NCBI RefSeq assembly: GCF_015523185.1
Contig: NZ_WAKV01000014.1
Span: 1 to 43,385 of the forward strand
Direction: 5' to 3'
Source of the DNA: Thermococcus sp.
GTDB lineage: Archaea; Methanobacteriota_B; Thermococci; Thermococcales; Thermococcaceae
Length of the DNA stretch: 43,385 nucleotides
Position 1 is the first letter of the stretch; each line of letters starts with the position of its first letter. Positions 31,896 through 40,532 of this stretch are shown piece after piece. The position numbers and the translations under genes were made by a program. Below the pieces are notes generated by a model that made no database searches, was not told the DNA's origin, and saw only the letters and a list, made by a program, of their open reading frames with translations.

Positions 31896-33063
31896 GATTA
31901 GGGTTCTCGTTCTGGCCATTGACCGCGACGACGACTTCGGGAAGAAGGCGGGAGTTAAGGGGCCGGTTATCGGGCGAGAGGCTTGTATAGACGCTGCCCT
32001 TAAGCTCAGCCTGGCAGACCCAGAGGACAGCGATGCCAACGTTGTTTACGCCGCAGTTAAGCTCGCCGATGAGCTCAAAGAAAAGGGGGAGTTCGACGAA
32101 GTCGAGGTCGCGATAATAACCGGCCACCCGAAGGTTGGGCTAAAGAGCGATATGGAGTTGGCAAGGCAACTTGAGGAAGTCCTCAAGGTATTCCCGGCTA
32201 ATGGCGTCATTCCCGTAACTGATGGCGCTGAAGACGAGCAGATTTTCCCGATAATAACTTCCCGGGTGCCGATAATAACCTCTCATCGCGTTGTGGTCAA
32301 GCAAAGTCCGGGTATAGAGACCACGTGGTACATCATAGTGAAGTACCTCAAGGAAATTCTGAGCGACCCGGAGGTCGCGAGGGTCGTCTTTGGAATTCCG
32401 GGTTTGATGGCGTTGCTCTATGGAATAGCAAAACTTGTAGGTGTCTGGTATCCCGAGAGCGAGAAGATAGTCTCTACGGTAATATGGGGAACCGTTCTTC
32501 TCATAATCGGTGGTATCTTCTTTGCCAAGGGCTTCAACTTCAGTCTGGGTAGCATGCTATCCTCCCTGCGGAGGGCGGTAGTTGAGCAGTTCGTTGTGGT
32601 TCTGTCTTTCGTTGCTGGAATCCTTATAATAATAAGTGGGGCGATTAACGCTTATCTCAACCTCGAAAGCTACTCCCTGGAACTAATAGGTAGCTATCCC
32701 GGGACATCTCTACTTGCGACTCTGATTTATCTTAATGCATTGTCCGTTTCCATCGCCTTGGGAATAGCGGTTATGATGGCCGGAAGAGTGATTCAGGCCT
32801 ACCTCAAGAGGGACCACCACATCTGGTACTATGCCTCTGCCCTCCTCATGACTCCAGCTTTATGGGTGACGATTGACCTAACTACCCGCTATGCTTTAGC
32901 TATACTCACGATTTCTGACATCGATGTTTTCCAGAAGTTGATCTTTGCGATATTTGATGTTATTCTTGCAGTCGTGATTGGTGTCTATCTCCGAGGAAAA
33001 GTTAGAGGGTGGGTAAAAGTTGAAACTGGAGGAAGCGATACGAAAATACGAACTAAGGCGTGA
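31888..33063 (+). CDS. DUF373 membrane protein
   Basis: A 391-residue protein in two parts. The cytosolic N-terminal domain (1-140) begins VEIRVLVLAIDRDDDFGKKAGVKGP and contains VAIITGHPKVGLKSD and VIPVTDGAEDEQI, acid-rich loops typical of DUF373. Residues 155-380 form about six or seven membrane helices. The function of DUF373 is unknown; the aspartate-rich loops suggest metal or nucleotide binding, which is inference. The GTG start at 31888 overlaps the upstream gene and follows AGGGGTG. The 3' end overlaps the coiled-coil gene by 44 bases. Confidence 0.85.
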   Translation: MVEIRVLVLAIDRDDDFGKKAGVKGPVIGREACIDAALKLSLADPEDSDANVVYAAVKLADELKEKGEFDEVEVAIITGHPKVGLKSDMELARQLEEVLKVFPANGVIPVTDGAEDEQIFPIITSRVPIITSHRVVVKQSPGIETTWYIIVKYLKEILSDPEVARVVFGIPGLMALLYGIAKLVGVWYPESEKIVSTVIWGTVLLIIGGIFFAKGFNFSLGSMLSSLRRAVVEQFVVVLSFVAGILIIISGAINAYLNLESYSLELIGSYPGTSLLATLIYLNALSVSIALGIAVMMAGRVIQAYLKRDHHIWYYASALLMTPALWVTIDLTTRYALAILTISDIDVFQKLIFAIFDVILAVVIGVYLRGKVRGWVKVETGGSDTKIRTKA

Positions 33064-34078
33064 AGAGAGCCTAAGACGGGCTGAAAAGCTCAGAAAAAAA
33101 TACAACAAATGGCTTGAAAAGAAGAAACGGGAACTTTTGAAAGCCCTTGAAAGGCTTGAAAGGGCCAAGCCTCCAAAGAAAGTCGACGAGAGGTTGCTCC
33201 AAATTGTGGAGGCAGATAGGAGAAACTATATAAGCGCCATGAGACATGCCCTGGAAGGCATTCGAACAATGGAGGAACTTGGAAAACGGCTCTCGGACAT
33301 CTCAAAGATTCATCTTGACTATGGAAAGCACGTCATGATCCTCTTCGAGAAGGAGATATACTCCATAAACTCTATCCTAAGGGAGCTCAGTGAGGGTTAT
33401 TCAGAGTTTATGAAGCAACTCATGGAGGTCCTTCCCCCCAAAATAGATGTCTCCAAAAAGCTGGAAGAGTTAAAAAGAACCCACGAGGAGTTCACCGAGA
33501 AAAAGAAAAAGCTGATTGAACTTGCAGGCCGAGTCGAGGAAGAGAGAAAGAAAGTGGAAGAGGTTCTGTCATCAAAGGAATTCCGCGATATTGAAAAGGA
33601 AATCAACGATGTTTCGAGAAGAATCCGCTCCATAGAACTTGAACTCCGCTCGAAGGTTTCAAAGCTCCAGAAGCCCCTCAAAAGAATGAGACTCGGGGGA
33701 ATAGCCGACGAAGTCGCCAGGGACAGTGGCGTTGCCCTTGAACGGCCGGAGGAGTTCATTTCGCTCCTCCAGTCTGTATACCCTCGTCTCGACGGAAAGG
33801 CCAAGAAATCCGCGGAGTGGTTGCTTGCCAATTTTGAATCGGAGCTTTTGGAGGTAAGCAAACTCAAGAAAGAGCTTGCTGAGCTCGAAGAACGGAAAAG
33901 GAACGTAGTTAAAAGCATTGAGCCCGCTCGTGAAGAACTCAGCTCTTTAGAGAATGAACTAGCCCTGATTTCCGAGGAACTTCACAAGCTCGAAAGGAAG
34001 CTCTCAAAAATTGAAAAAGAGCTCGAGGATGAGTTGAACAAGCTGGAAGAATACCTTGGCGAGAAAATCGAACGGTAG
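33020..34078 (+). CDS. Long coiled-coil protein coupled to DUF373 gene
   Basis: A 352-residue, highly charged protein. Nearly all of it is predicted helix with heptad spacing: residues 1-50, 75-210 and 270-350 are coiled coil, with a short globular part around 215-265 (GGIADEVARDSGVALERPEEFISLLQSVYPRLDGKAKKSAEWLL). No signal or membrane segment. TTG 33020 is the start, supported by GGGTGGGTAAAAG before it; it lies 44 bases inside the DUF373 gene. It resembles SMC-arm-like structural proteins only in composition. A role as partner or scaffold of the DUF373 protein is inferred from coupling. Confidence 0.7.
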   Translation: MKLEEAIRKYELRREESLRRAEKLRKKYNKWLEKKKRELLKALERLERAKPPKKVDERLLQIVEADRRNYISAMRHALEGIRTMEELGKRLSDISKIHLDYGKHVMILFEKEIYSINSILRELSEGYSEFMKQLMEVLPPKIDVSKKLEELKRTHEEFTEKKKKLIELAGRVEEERKKVEEVLSSKEFRDIEKEINDVSRRIRSIELELRSKVSKLQKPLKRMRLGGIADEVARDSGVALERPEEFISLLQSVYPRLDGKAKKSAEWLLANFESELLEVSKLKKELAELEERKRNVVKSIEPAREELSSLENELALISEELHKLERKLSKIEKELEDELNKLEEYLGEKIER

Positions 34079-34087
34079 CCTTATAAG
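34079..34087 (+). promoter_or_regulatory. TATA box of endonuclease IV-like gene
   Basis: CCTTATAAG begins right after the stop of the coiled-coil gene. Transcription would start near 34107-34110, with GGTGGTGAGGG leading to ATG 34121. Confidence 0.5.
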
Positions 34088-34110
34088 TTAGGCTTTCCTA
34101 ATTATTTAGG
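34088..34110. promoter_or_regulatory. TTAGG / CCTAA / TTAGG alternating repeats over the transcription start
   Basis: TTAGG at 34088-34092, CCTAA at 34097-34101 and TTAGG at 34106-34110 are evenly spaced nine bases apart, giving two overlapping inverted repeats. They fill the space between the TATA box and the ribosome binding site, a position suited to a repressor. Confidence 0.4.
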
Positions 34111-34120
34111 GTGGTGAGGG

Positions 34121-34966
34121 ATGTTCAGGGTTGATAGGCTACGCTTCGGAACCGCAGGAATACCGCTGTCAACTCCTAAGCGCTCAACGATAGACGGTAT
34201 AATCCACGTTAGAAACCTTGGTCTAGATGCCATGGAGCTTGAGTTCGTCCGCGGTGTTAACATCAAGCCCGAGCTGGCGAAGAAGATAAAGTACACCGCC
34301 AAAAAGCACGACGTTCTCTTAACGGCTCACGCACCCTATTATATCAACCTCAACGCGAGCGAGAAGGCCAAAGTTGAAGCAAGCAAGAGGAGAATAATCC
34401 AGAGCGCCGAGAGGCTTCACCAGGCCGGTGGCTGGAGCGTCGTTTTCCACGCCGGTTATTACCTCAAGCAACCGAAGGAGAGCGTTTACCAGAGAATCCT
34501 TGAGGCCCTGAAGGACGTGCAGAGAGAACTGATGGACAGGGGTGTTAAGGTCTGGCTCAGGCCGGAACTCACAGGAAAGCCGACCCAGTTTGGTGACTTG
34601 GAGGAGATAGTGAAGCTCAGCGAAGAAATGGAAATGGTTCTCCCGACGATAGACTTCGCCCATGCCCATGCAAGGAACAAAGGAAAGTGCAACTCAATCG
34701 AAGAGTGGCGCGAGATGCTGGCGTTTATTGAGGACAGGCTCGGCAGGGAGGCACTGGACAACATGCACATCCACATGTCGGGCATAGAGTACACCGAGAA
34801 GGGCGAGAGGAGGCACATCCCCCTCCAGGAGAGTGACATGAACTGGGAGGATTTACTCCGCGTTCTGAAGGAGTTCAGGGTGAAAGGCGTCGTCATAAGC
34901 GAGAGCCCCAACATTGAGGAAGATGCACTGCTCATGAAAAGGAAATACGAGGAGATAAAGGTTTAA
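34121..34966 (+). CDS. Endonuclease IV-like TIM-barrel protein
   Basis: A 281-residue TIM barrel of the AP endonuclease family 2 type. Candidate zinc ligands are seen in order: H in LLTAHAPYY, H in VVFHAGYY, E in WLRPELTGKP, D and H in TIDFAHAHAR, H in NMHIHMSGIEY and E in VVISESPN. Such enzymes cut DNA at abasic sites. The start follows GGTGGTGAGGG. It ends one base before the radical SAM gene on the other strand. A sugar-isomerase-like function is possible since the fold is shared, but the ligand pattern favours the nuclease. Confidence 0.85.
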   Translation: MFRVDRLRFGTAGIPLSTPKRSTIDGIIHVRNLGLDAMELEFVRGVNIKPELAKKIKYTAKKHDVLLTAHAPYYINLNASEKAKVEASKRRIIQSAERLHQAGGWSVVFHAGYYLKQPKESVYQRILEALKDVQRELMDRGVKVWLRPELTGKPTQFGDLEEIVKLSEEMEMVLPTIDFAHAHARNKGKCNSIEEWREMLAFIEDRLGREALDNMHIHMSGIEYTEKGERRHIPLQESDMNWEDLLRVLKEFRVKGVVISESPNIEEDALLMKRKYEEIKV

Positions 34967-36577
34967 TCAGTACGCCTCGACGAGACTTGGCTGAGCATAC
35001 CATCTGTGCTCCTCCACCTCAACCCGGAGTCCCTCTATGGGTTCTAACCTCTTGACCTCATAACCTTTGCTTTTGCCCCACTTCTCAATCTGTTTTATGA
35101 CGATTCTCGTTCCCAGCCGGGCTAGTGGGTAGAATGGTATCAGAAACGGGTTGTTCTTCATGACCGCGGGCAGTCCCCTTGTTACTTCTCTCATCATATG
35201 CTTCCAAGCGTAGTAAAGGTGCAGGAACTGGCCGTAGGTTATCATTTCGTCAATTCTATAGAACTCCTGGTTCCGAAGGAGACCCATCGGAACGAATGCC
35301 AGCGGTGTGACCGTGAAATGGGCTCTGTTGCCGAGCTTCTCCTCCAATTCCCGCTCCATCGTGACGATTAGTCGGGCGGTCATTATCTCGTACTCATCAG
35401 TGTCCCCGGGAAGGCCGAGTATCGTCGTGTAGGCGGGGAACCAGTAGTTCTTGTTGAAAACATACGTTCCGTTGAGGAGAACCCACGGCCACTCTTCGGG
35501 CGAGAAAGGCTTCATCTTGTTGTTCATGTACCTCCCGATGAGTTCCGGCGAGGCCGTCTCAAAGCCCACTTGTATTCCTATCCAGTGACTCGGCCCGGCT
35601 CCTACTATCTCGGAAATTCGTTCTATCATACCTGGAACCGCCAGCGCCCCAGCCACCGCGCCGTGTGTGGGATTTACGTTCTTCGTGTACTTCCTTGCGA
35701 CCTCAAAGAGCTCCACGACGGCTTCCGCGTTGGGATAGAAGTTCTTCCTGTCCTCAACCCGGTAAAGGAAGATGTCCTCGCTGTGGAGCCAGGCGTGGTC
35801 TATTCCGTTGTCAACGTTGAGCTTTATCTCCTCCCCTATCCTTTCGAGTGGCATGTAGCGGGCCACCCTCAGGTTGGGCTCGCAGAAGCGACATCCCCTG
35901 CCACAGCCTCTCATGACTTCAACGAGGCCCTTATAGGATGGGGCGACTATCGTTGGAATCTGCTCAACCCGGGGCCAGGTTTTTATGAATATCGTTTCGT
36001 CCCCACTTCCACTCTCTATATCGCGGAATAGCTCGCCGGCGACGTGGTCAACTTCACCTATGACAACGTGGTCTATTCCGAGCCTCTCCCGTTCCTCCTT
36101 CCTGAAGTCGAGTTGCCAGGCTCCTGGTCCACCAACGACGAGCTTGAACTTCAGGTTCTTTGTCTCCCTAACCCGGTTTATCCTCTCGACGAGCTCCCTG
36201 AACTTGACGCTCGTGTAGTTCTTCCACCGGCCGCCGTTCGTGAACATCATGCTCACAGGTCCGAGGCCAAGGGGGTCCATCTCGTACAGGGCAACCACGG
36301 TAGTATCCTCACCAATGAAGCGCTCGACGGTTCGCGGGTGGGCAACCACGACCTCATCCCGTCTGAAACCGTCCCGTAGCAGTGCCGCCTCAACCTTTCT
36401 GAGCCCGTAGGGAGCCTGACTTAGAACGCCGTTTTCGTCAGTTAGCTGAGTATCGAGGAGGCGGAAGACCCACTTGGGTAGCTTGTTGTAGGGTGCACAT
36501 CCTAAAAAATCGAGGAGGGGCACGTCGTGGTATGTGCTCGTCAGCGTTTCGTCGGTGGTAAGGACGATGCGTGTCAT
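34967..36577 (-). CDS. Radical SAM protein with B12-binding-like N-terminus
   Basis: A 536-residue protein. The N-terminal 190 residues have an alpha-beta fold with VALYEMDPLGLGPV, FKLVVGGPGAWQL and HVVIGEVDH, like B12-binding radical SAM proteins, although the DxHxxG cobalamin motif is not evident. The iron-sulfur motif is CGRGCRFC with C225, C229 and C232. The C-terminal part holds YTTILGLPGDTDEYE and THGAVAGALAVPGM. The reaction is unknown. The promoter has TATATAT about 37 bases upstream and GGTGGTGCACA precedes ATG 36577. Confidence 0.85.
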   Translation of the reverse strand: MTRIVLTTDETLTSTYHDVPLLDFLGCAPYNKLPKWVFRLLDTQLTDENGVLSQAPYGLRKVEAALLRDGFRRDEVVVAHPRTVERFIGEDTTVVALYEMDPLGLGPVSMMFTNGGRWKNYTSVKFRELVERINRVRETKNLKFKLVVGGPGAWQLDFRKEERERLGIDHVVIGEVDHVAGELFRDIESGSGDETIFIKTWPRVEQIPTIVAPSYKGLVEVMRGCGRGCRFCEPNLRVARYMPLERIGEEIKLNVDNGIDHAWLHSEDIFLYRVEDRKNFYPNAEAVVELFEVARKYTKNVNPTHGAVAGALAVPGMIERISEIVGAGPSHWIGIQVGFETASPELIGRYMNNKMKPFSPEEWPWVLLNGTYVFNKNYWFPAYTTILGLPGDTDEYEIMTARLIVTMERELEEKLGNRAHFTVTPLAFVPMGLLRNQEFYRIDEMITYGQFLHLYYAWKHMMREVTRGLPAVMKNNPFLIPFYPLARLGTRIVIKQIEKWGKSKGYEVKRLEPIEGLRVEVEEHRWYAQPSLVEAY

Positions 36578-36610
36578 TGTGCACCACCATTGGTATGAAG
36601 AAAATCTTGC

Positions 36611-36617
36611 ATATATA
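36611..36617 (-). promoter_or_regulatory. TATA box of radical SAM gene
   Basis: The minus strand reads GCGTATATATGC (36620-36609), about 37 bases before the ATG, leaving a leader of about ten bases with the GGTGGTG ribosome binding site. The remaining 90 bases up to 36706 are AT-rich with no other feature seen. Confidence 0.55.
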
Positions 36618-36706
36618 CGCTTTTCGGATTTCAGTAGTGTTTAAAGATAAAACTTCAATACTCTAATATACTAACTAAAAACTATTGTAAAAATGAATTG
36701 AAACCA

Positions 36707-37750
36707 CTAAGCCTTTTCAACTACTCCGTGCTTTTCCAAAATTTCGAGGACCTTCTCGACCGGCAGGACGTACCTAACATGACCGTTGCCCTTCATTGTC
36801 TTCGCCTCCAATAATGCGTTTATTATCGCCTCCTCGGTTGCCTCTGCAGTGGCTCTGAAAAGCCTGCTCAGTACGTTGTCCGGCAGAAAGCTCACCATTT
36901 CTGGTTCCTTTCCAAATGGAGTGCTCTGGGCAGTTGAGAAGGCCAGAACAACGTCGCCACTACCGTGGTATGCGTAGCCACCCGTTCTCGCAAGCCCTAT
37001 CACTGCCCTCTTCGCGAGTCTCTTCAACTGCCGGGCCGTCAGAGGGGCATCAGTGGCTACCACCATTGAAATGCTTCCTCTCCCGGAGATGCCCCTTCCG
37101 GGGTAGTCACTAAGGTAGAGTCCAACGGGGATTCCGGCGATGGTTAAATCCTCCCTTCTGCCAAAGTTCGCCAAGACGAGAGAAGCAACGGTGTACTCCT
37201 CACCGCCTATCTCGACAATCCTTGACGAAGAGCCTATCCCTCCTTTGAACTCAAAAGCGCTCATTCCCGTGCCGGCTCCAACAGAACCTTCCTCAAAGTC
37301 CAGTCTGGCATTTTTGAGGGCCTCGAAGTAATGCTCCTCTTTAACGGCCATCTTCTGGACGTTGTTGAGATAAGAGTCGTTACACTCCATGACGACCGGG
37401 GAGACGCTCTTCAAATCGGGATTGAGTTCAATCATATGCTTAACTACTGCGCTTGCCACGGTGTAGACGCTCAGCGTGTTTGTTAGAGCTATCGGCGTTT
37501 CGATGTATCCGAGCTCCTCAACTTGGATAAAACCAATTGGCTTTGAGTAGCCGTTCATGACGAAGGTTGCCGAGAAAAGCCGTTCCCTATATGGGTTCTT
37601 TACAGGTGGGAGGAGAACTGTAACGCCCGTCCTTACGTCGTCTCCTTCAACTAGCGTTGTATGGCCGACTTTAACGCTCAGGTCCGCTATCGAGTTCCTT
37701 TTTCCGTTCTCATAAAGGCCGATTTTTATTCCCAGCTCGGGGGCCTTCAT
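36707..37750 (-). CDS. P1/DmpA-family (S58) aminopeptidase
   Basis: A 347-residue N-terminal-nucleophile protein. It opens with ENGKRNSIADLSVKVGHTTLVEGDDVRTGVTV, the family's first block, then GYIETPIALTNTLSV and GSVGAGTGMSAFEFKGGIGSSS. The probable self-cleavage and nucleophile site is S226 in GRGSISMVVATDAPL. Members release N-terminal residues from small peptides, some prefer D-amino acids. ATG 37750 follows AGGTGGTACC; the open frame is 16 codons longer upstream but enters the promoter of the divergent ABC permease. Confidence 0.92.
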   Translation of the reverse strand: MKAPELGIKIGLYENGKRNSIADLSVKVGHTTLVEGDDVRTGVTVLLPPVKNPYRERLFSATFVMNGYSKPIGFIQVEELGYIETPIALTNTLSVYTVASAVVKHMIELNPDLKSVSPVVMECNDSYLNNVQKMAVKEEHYFEALKNARLDFEEGSVGAGTGMSAFEFKGGIGSSSRIVEIGGEEYTVASLVLANFGRREDLTIAGIPVGLYLSDYPGRGISGRGSISMVVATDAPLTARQLKRLAKRAVIGLARTGGYAYHGSGDVVLAFSTAQSTPFGKEPEMVSFLPDNVLSRLFRATAEATEEAIINALLEAKTMKGNGHVRYVLPVEKVLEILEKHGVVEKA

Positions 37751-37804
37751 GGTACCACCTCTTTTACGTTGGGAGAAGGATTTAACAAACTTGTCCAATC
37801 AACG

Positions 37805-37812
37805 CTTATAAA
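37805..37812 (+). promoter_or_regulatory. TATA box of ABC permease gene (leaderless)
   Basis: CTTATAAA is centred 26 bases before ATG 37835, with no good ribosome binding site between. This fixes the permease start well inside the longer open frame. Confidence 0.6.
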
Positions 37813-37834
37813 GAGGCAAAACCGAGTTGTGACC

Positions 37835-39460
37835 ATGAAACTCAGGACTGGTTACTTCATCGCGGTTCCCTCTCTTGCTTTCCTGCTGATTTTCTTCTAC
37901 CTGCCCCTAGCCGATATCCTACAATTGGGCCTCTGGGAAAACGGCCCGACATTACGGTTCCTCTCCTCTGTTTTGAGTAACTCCTACCACCGCTGGGTTA
38001 TTCTCTTCACAATCGGTCAGGCGTTGGCATCGACCCTTTTGACTCTCCTAATCGGACTTCCGGGAGCTTATATCTTCGCCAAGTATGAATTCCCTGGAAA
38101 GAGGCTAATCCGAGCCCTTTTGACGGTTCCATTCGTAATGCCCGGCATAATGGTGGCCCTTGGGTTTATCCTCCTCTTCGGAAAGGACGGGTTCATAGCA
38201 CATCTAATGGGCCATGACCCCGGTATAATCTACACATGGAAGGCCATCCTCCTAGCCCACGCCTTCTACAACTTTCCAGTTGTTGTTAGAATGGTCTCGT
38301 CGCTCTGGCAGAGGGTTAATCCCCACTACGAGGAGATGGCCAAAACGCTCGGCGCGAGGGGCTTTAAGCTCTTCTGGAAGGTTACCCTGCCCTTAATCTC
38401 GCCGGCAATCTTTGCATCTGCGATGCTTACGTTCGTCTTCTGCTTCCTGAGCTTTTCTGTCCCCTTAATCCTTGGTGGCTATCGCTACGTTACAATGGAG
38501 GTCGACATCTTTTCGACGGTAATGACGCTCCTAGATTTCAGAACCGGCGCGGCCCTAGCAGTTATCCAAATAACCCTCAGTGCATTCTTCATGTACATCT
38601 ACCTTCGTTCCCTCGATGCCTACTCAAAGAGGGAGGAGCAAAGAGTCCTTCAGAGGCCGGCGAGACTTACACGTGAAGACCTTTTCAGCCTCAAGGGACT
38701 GGGGATAATCCTCTATTCTGCCCTCGTTTTCGTCTTCATTGTTGTCCCCCTGATTGCCATAGTCTATGATTCCCTCCTCTATAACGGCCATCTGAGCCTT
38801 GAGAACTATCGCAGGGTTTTTTCCCCTGAGTACAACCCGATGTTCGGAATCTCGACCCTTGGAACGATTAAAAACTCCCTCCTTTTCGGCTTCACAACAG
38901 TTGTTCTCTCAATCATGATAGCCCTTCCCTTAGCGTATCTCCTTAACCGCCACGATTTCAGGGGGAAGGGGGTTCTCGACGTTCTCGTAATGCTCCCTCT
39001 CGCGAGCTCGCCGGTAACGGTCGCTCTCGGCTACATCATGGCCTTCCAGTCAACACCCCTCTACTACACCTTCTGGATTGTGGCCATAGCCCACTCGGTA
39101 ATTGCTTACCCCTTCGTTTTCCGCTCTCTCTCAACGGGACTCGGTAAGATAAAACGGAACCTGCGCGAAGCGGCCTTAGCCCTCGGGGCCAACGAGTGGA
39201 GGGCCTTTTTAAGGGTTGAGTTTCCCCTCGCCTTTGGAAGCTTCCTTGTCGGGGCAATCTTTGCCTTCGCGATGAGCATTGCCGAGCTCGGTGCAACCTA
39301 CATGCTTGCCAAGCCTGAATACACCACTATGAGCCTCGCGGTCTACAAGTTCTTAGGTGCGAGGCATTTTGGCAGTGCCTCGGCTTTATCTGTGCTCCTC
39401 ATGCTCGTTTCGGCAGTTGGATTCCTGATAATAGAGGGGGTCGGTGAGGAGGTATGGTGA
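37835..39460 (+). CDS. ABC transporter permease, fused double domain (iron/thiamine type)
   Basis: A 541-residue protein with about twelve membrane helices in two homologous halves. Each half carries the EAA loop that contacts the ATPase: EEMAKTLGARGFKLFWKVTLPLI in the first, REAALALGANEWRAFLRVEFPL in the second. The fused layout is that of FbpB/ThiP permeases for ferric iron or thiamine. ATG 37835 matches a leaderless start. The ATPase gene overlaps its end by seven bases. No substrate-binding protein gene lies next to it, so the cargo cannot be deduced from the window. Confidence 0.92.
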   Translation: MKLRTGYFIAVPSLAFLLIFFYLPLADILQLGLWENGPTLRFLSSVLSNSYHRWVILFTIGQALASTLLTLLIGLPGAYIFAKYEFPGKRLIRALLTVPFVMPGIMVALGFILLFGKDGFIAHLMGHDPGIIYTWKAILLAHAFYNFPVVVRMVSSLWQRVNPHYEEMAKTLGARGFKLFWKVTLPLISPAIFASAMLTFVFCFLSFSVPLILGGYRYVTMEVDIFSTVMTLLDFRTGAALAVIQITLSAFFMYIYLRSLDAYSKREEQRVLQRPARLTREDLFSLKGLGIILYSALVFVFIVVPLIAIVYDSLLYNGHLSLENYRRVFSPEYNPMFGISTLGTIKNSLLFGFTTVVLSIMIALPLAYLLNRHDFRGKGVLDVLVMLPLASSPVTVALGYIMAFQSTPLYYTFWIVAIAHSVIAYPFVFRSLSTGLGKIKRNLREAALALGANEWRAFLRVEFPLAFGSFLVGAIFAFAMSIAELGATYMLAKPEYTTMSLAVYKFLGARHFGSASALSVLLMLVSAVGFLIIEGVGEEVW

Positions 39461-40458
39461 GCGTCGAACTGAGAAACGTTGAAAAACGCTGGGAGGGATT
39501 TGAACTTCACGTTGACCTCTCCGTTAAAGATGGCGAGTTTCTCACGTTCCTTGGCCCGAGCGGTTGTGGAAAGACGACGACGCTGAGGATAATAGCGGGC
39601 CTTGAAAGGCCCGACTCCGGGAGGGTTCTCTTCAGTGGGAGGGACGTTACCGAACTGGAACCCTACGAGAGGAACATTGGCATAGTTTTCCAGGATTACG
39701 CGCTCTTTCCGCATATGACCGTGTTTAAAAACATCGCATTCGGCCTCGAGATGAGAAAGCTTCCAAGGGCTGAAATCGAAAAAAGGGTGAAGTGGGCCCT
39801 TGAGCTCGTCAAGCTGAAGGGCTTTGAGAACCGCTATCCCGAACAGCTCTCGGGTGGACAGCAACAGAGGGTTGCACTTGCTAGGGCCCTCGTTGTCGAG
39901 CCGGAGGTTCTTCTCCTCGACGAGCCACTGAGTAACCTTGATGCCAAGATAAGGGAGCGTTTGCGGTCTGAAATACGAAGAATTCAGCGTGAGCTCGGCA
40001 TAACGACGATTTACGTTACCCACGACCAGGAGGAGGCCATGGCAATAAGCGACAGGATAGCCGTCATGAACGTCGGAACCGTTGAACAGGTCGGAAAACC
40101 CTTGGAGCTCTATTACAGGCCAAGAACAGAGTTTGTGGCCCGCTTCCTCGGGACGGGTAACATACTGGAGCTTGAAGCCGAGAATGGGGTTGCGAGGCTC
40201 GGAAACCTTGAGCTTCGTGTTGGTGTTGACGGAAAGGTTAGGGTATTCTTCAGGCCGGAGAGCGTTATCATCACCAAAGGGAGCAATGCAGAGGTTGTTG
40301 ACTACGAGCTCCTTCCCGGCAGGATGAGGCTATACCTCGATGTTGAAGGCCGTTTAATAATCGCCGAGCGTCCCCTGCCGGATTTGCCCTTCGAAGCGAA
40401 TCATGTTCCTTCGAGGGTTGGGATAGTGATAAGGTCTTTTTCTCTTCTCGATTTGTAA
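39454..40458 (+). CDS. ABC transporter ATP-binding protein
   Basis: A 334-residue ATPase with Walker A GPSGCGKTTT near residue 34, the Q-loop VFQDYALFPHMT, the signature LSGGQQQRVALARAL, Walker B VLLLDEPLSNLDA and the H-loop VTHDQEEA. Residues 235-334 form a TOBE-like C-terminal regulatory domain, typical of importers in the FbpC/ThiQ/PotA group. It overlaps the permease gene by seven bases and has a GGTGAGGAGGT ribosome binding site inside it, so both are made together. Confidence 0.95.
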   Translation: MVSVELRNVEKRWEGFELHVDLSVKDGEFLTFLGPSGCGKTTTLRIIAGLERPDSGRVLFSGRDVTELEPYERNIGIVFQDYALFPHMTVFKNIAFGLEMRKLPRAEIEKRVKWALELVKLKGFENRYPEQLSGGQQQRVALARALVVEPEVLLLDEPLSNLDAKIRERLRSEIRRIQRELGITTIYVTHDQEEAMAISDRIAVMNVGTVEQVGKPLELYYRPRTEFVARFLGTGNILELEAENGVARLGNLELRVGVDGKVRVFFRPESVIITKGSNAEVVDYELLPGRMRLYLDVEGRLIIAERPLPDLPFEANHVPSRVGIVIRSFSLLDL

Positions 40459-40478
40459 CAAATTTATGTCAAAAAAAG

Positions 40479-40499
40479 TTTTATAAATCTGTTTTATAG
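40479..40499 (+). promoter_or_regulatory. Two TATA boxes before the NCS2 permease gene
   Basis: TTTTATAAA (40479-40487) and TTTTATAG (40492-40499) would start transcription near 40508 and 40525. Only the first leaves a leader containing the G-rich ribosome binding site before ATG 40533. Confidence 0.5.
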
Positions 40500-40532
40500 C
40501 CTTTTCTGTGTCAATCAAAGGGGGGGACGCTC

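Noticed and set aside
39343-40023. Long minus-strand open frame (226 codons) opposite the ABC ATPase gene
   Set aside because: The plus-strand permease and ATPase are certain; the antisense frame is a by-product of codon bias and shows no family signature.
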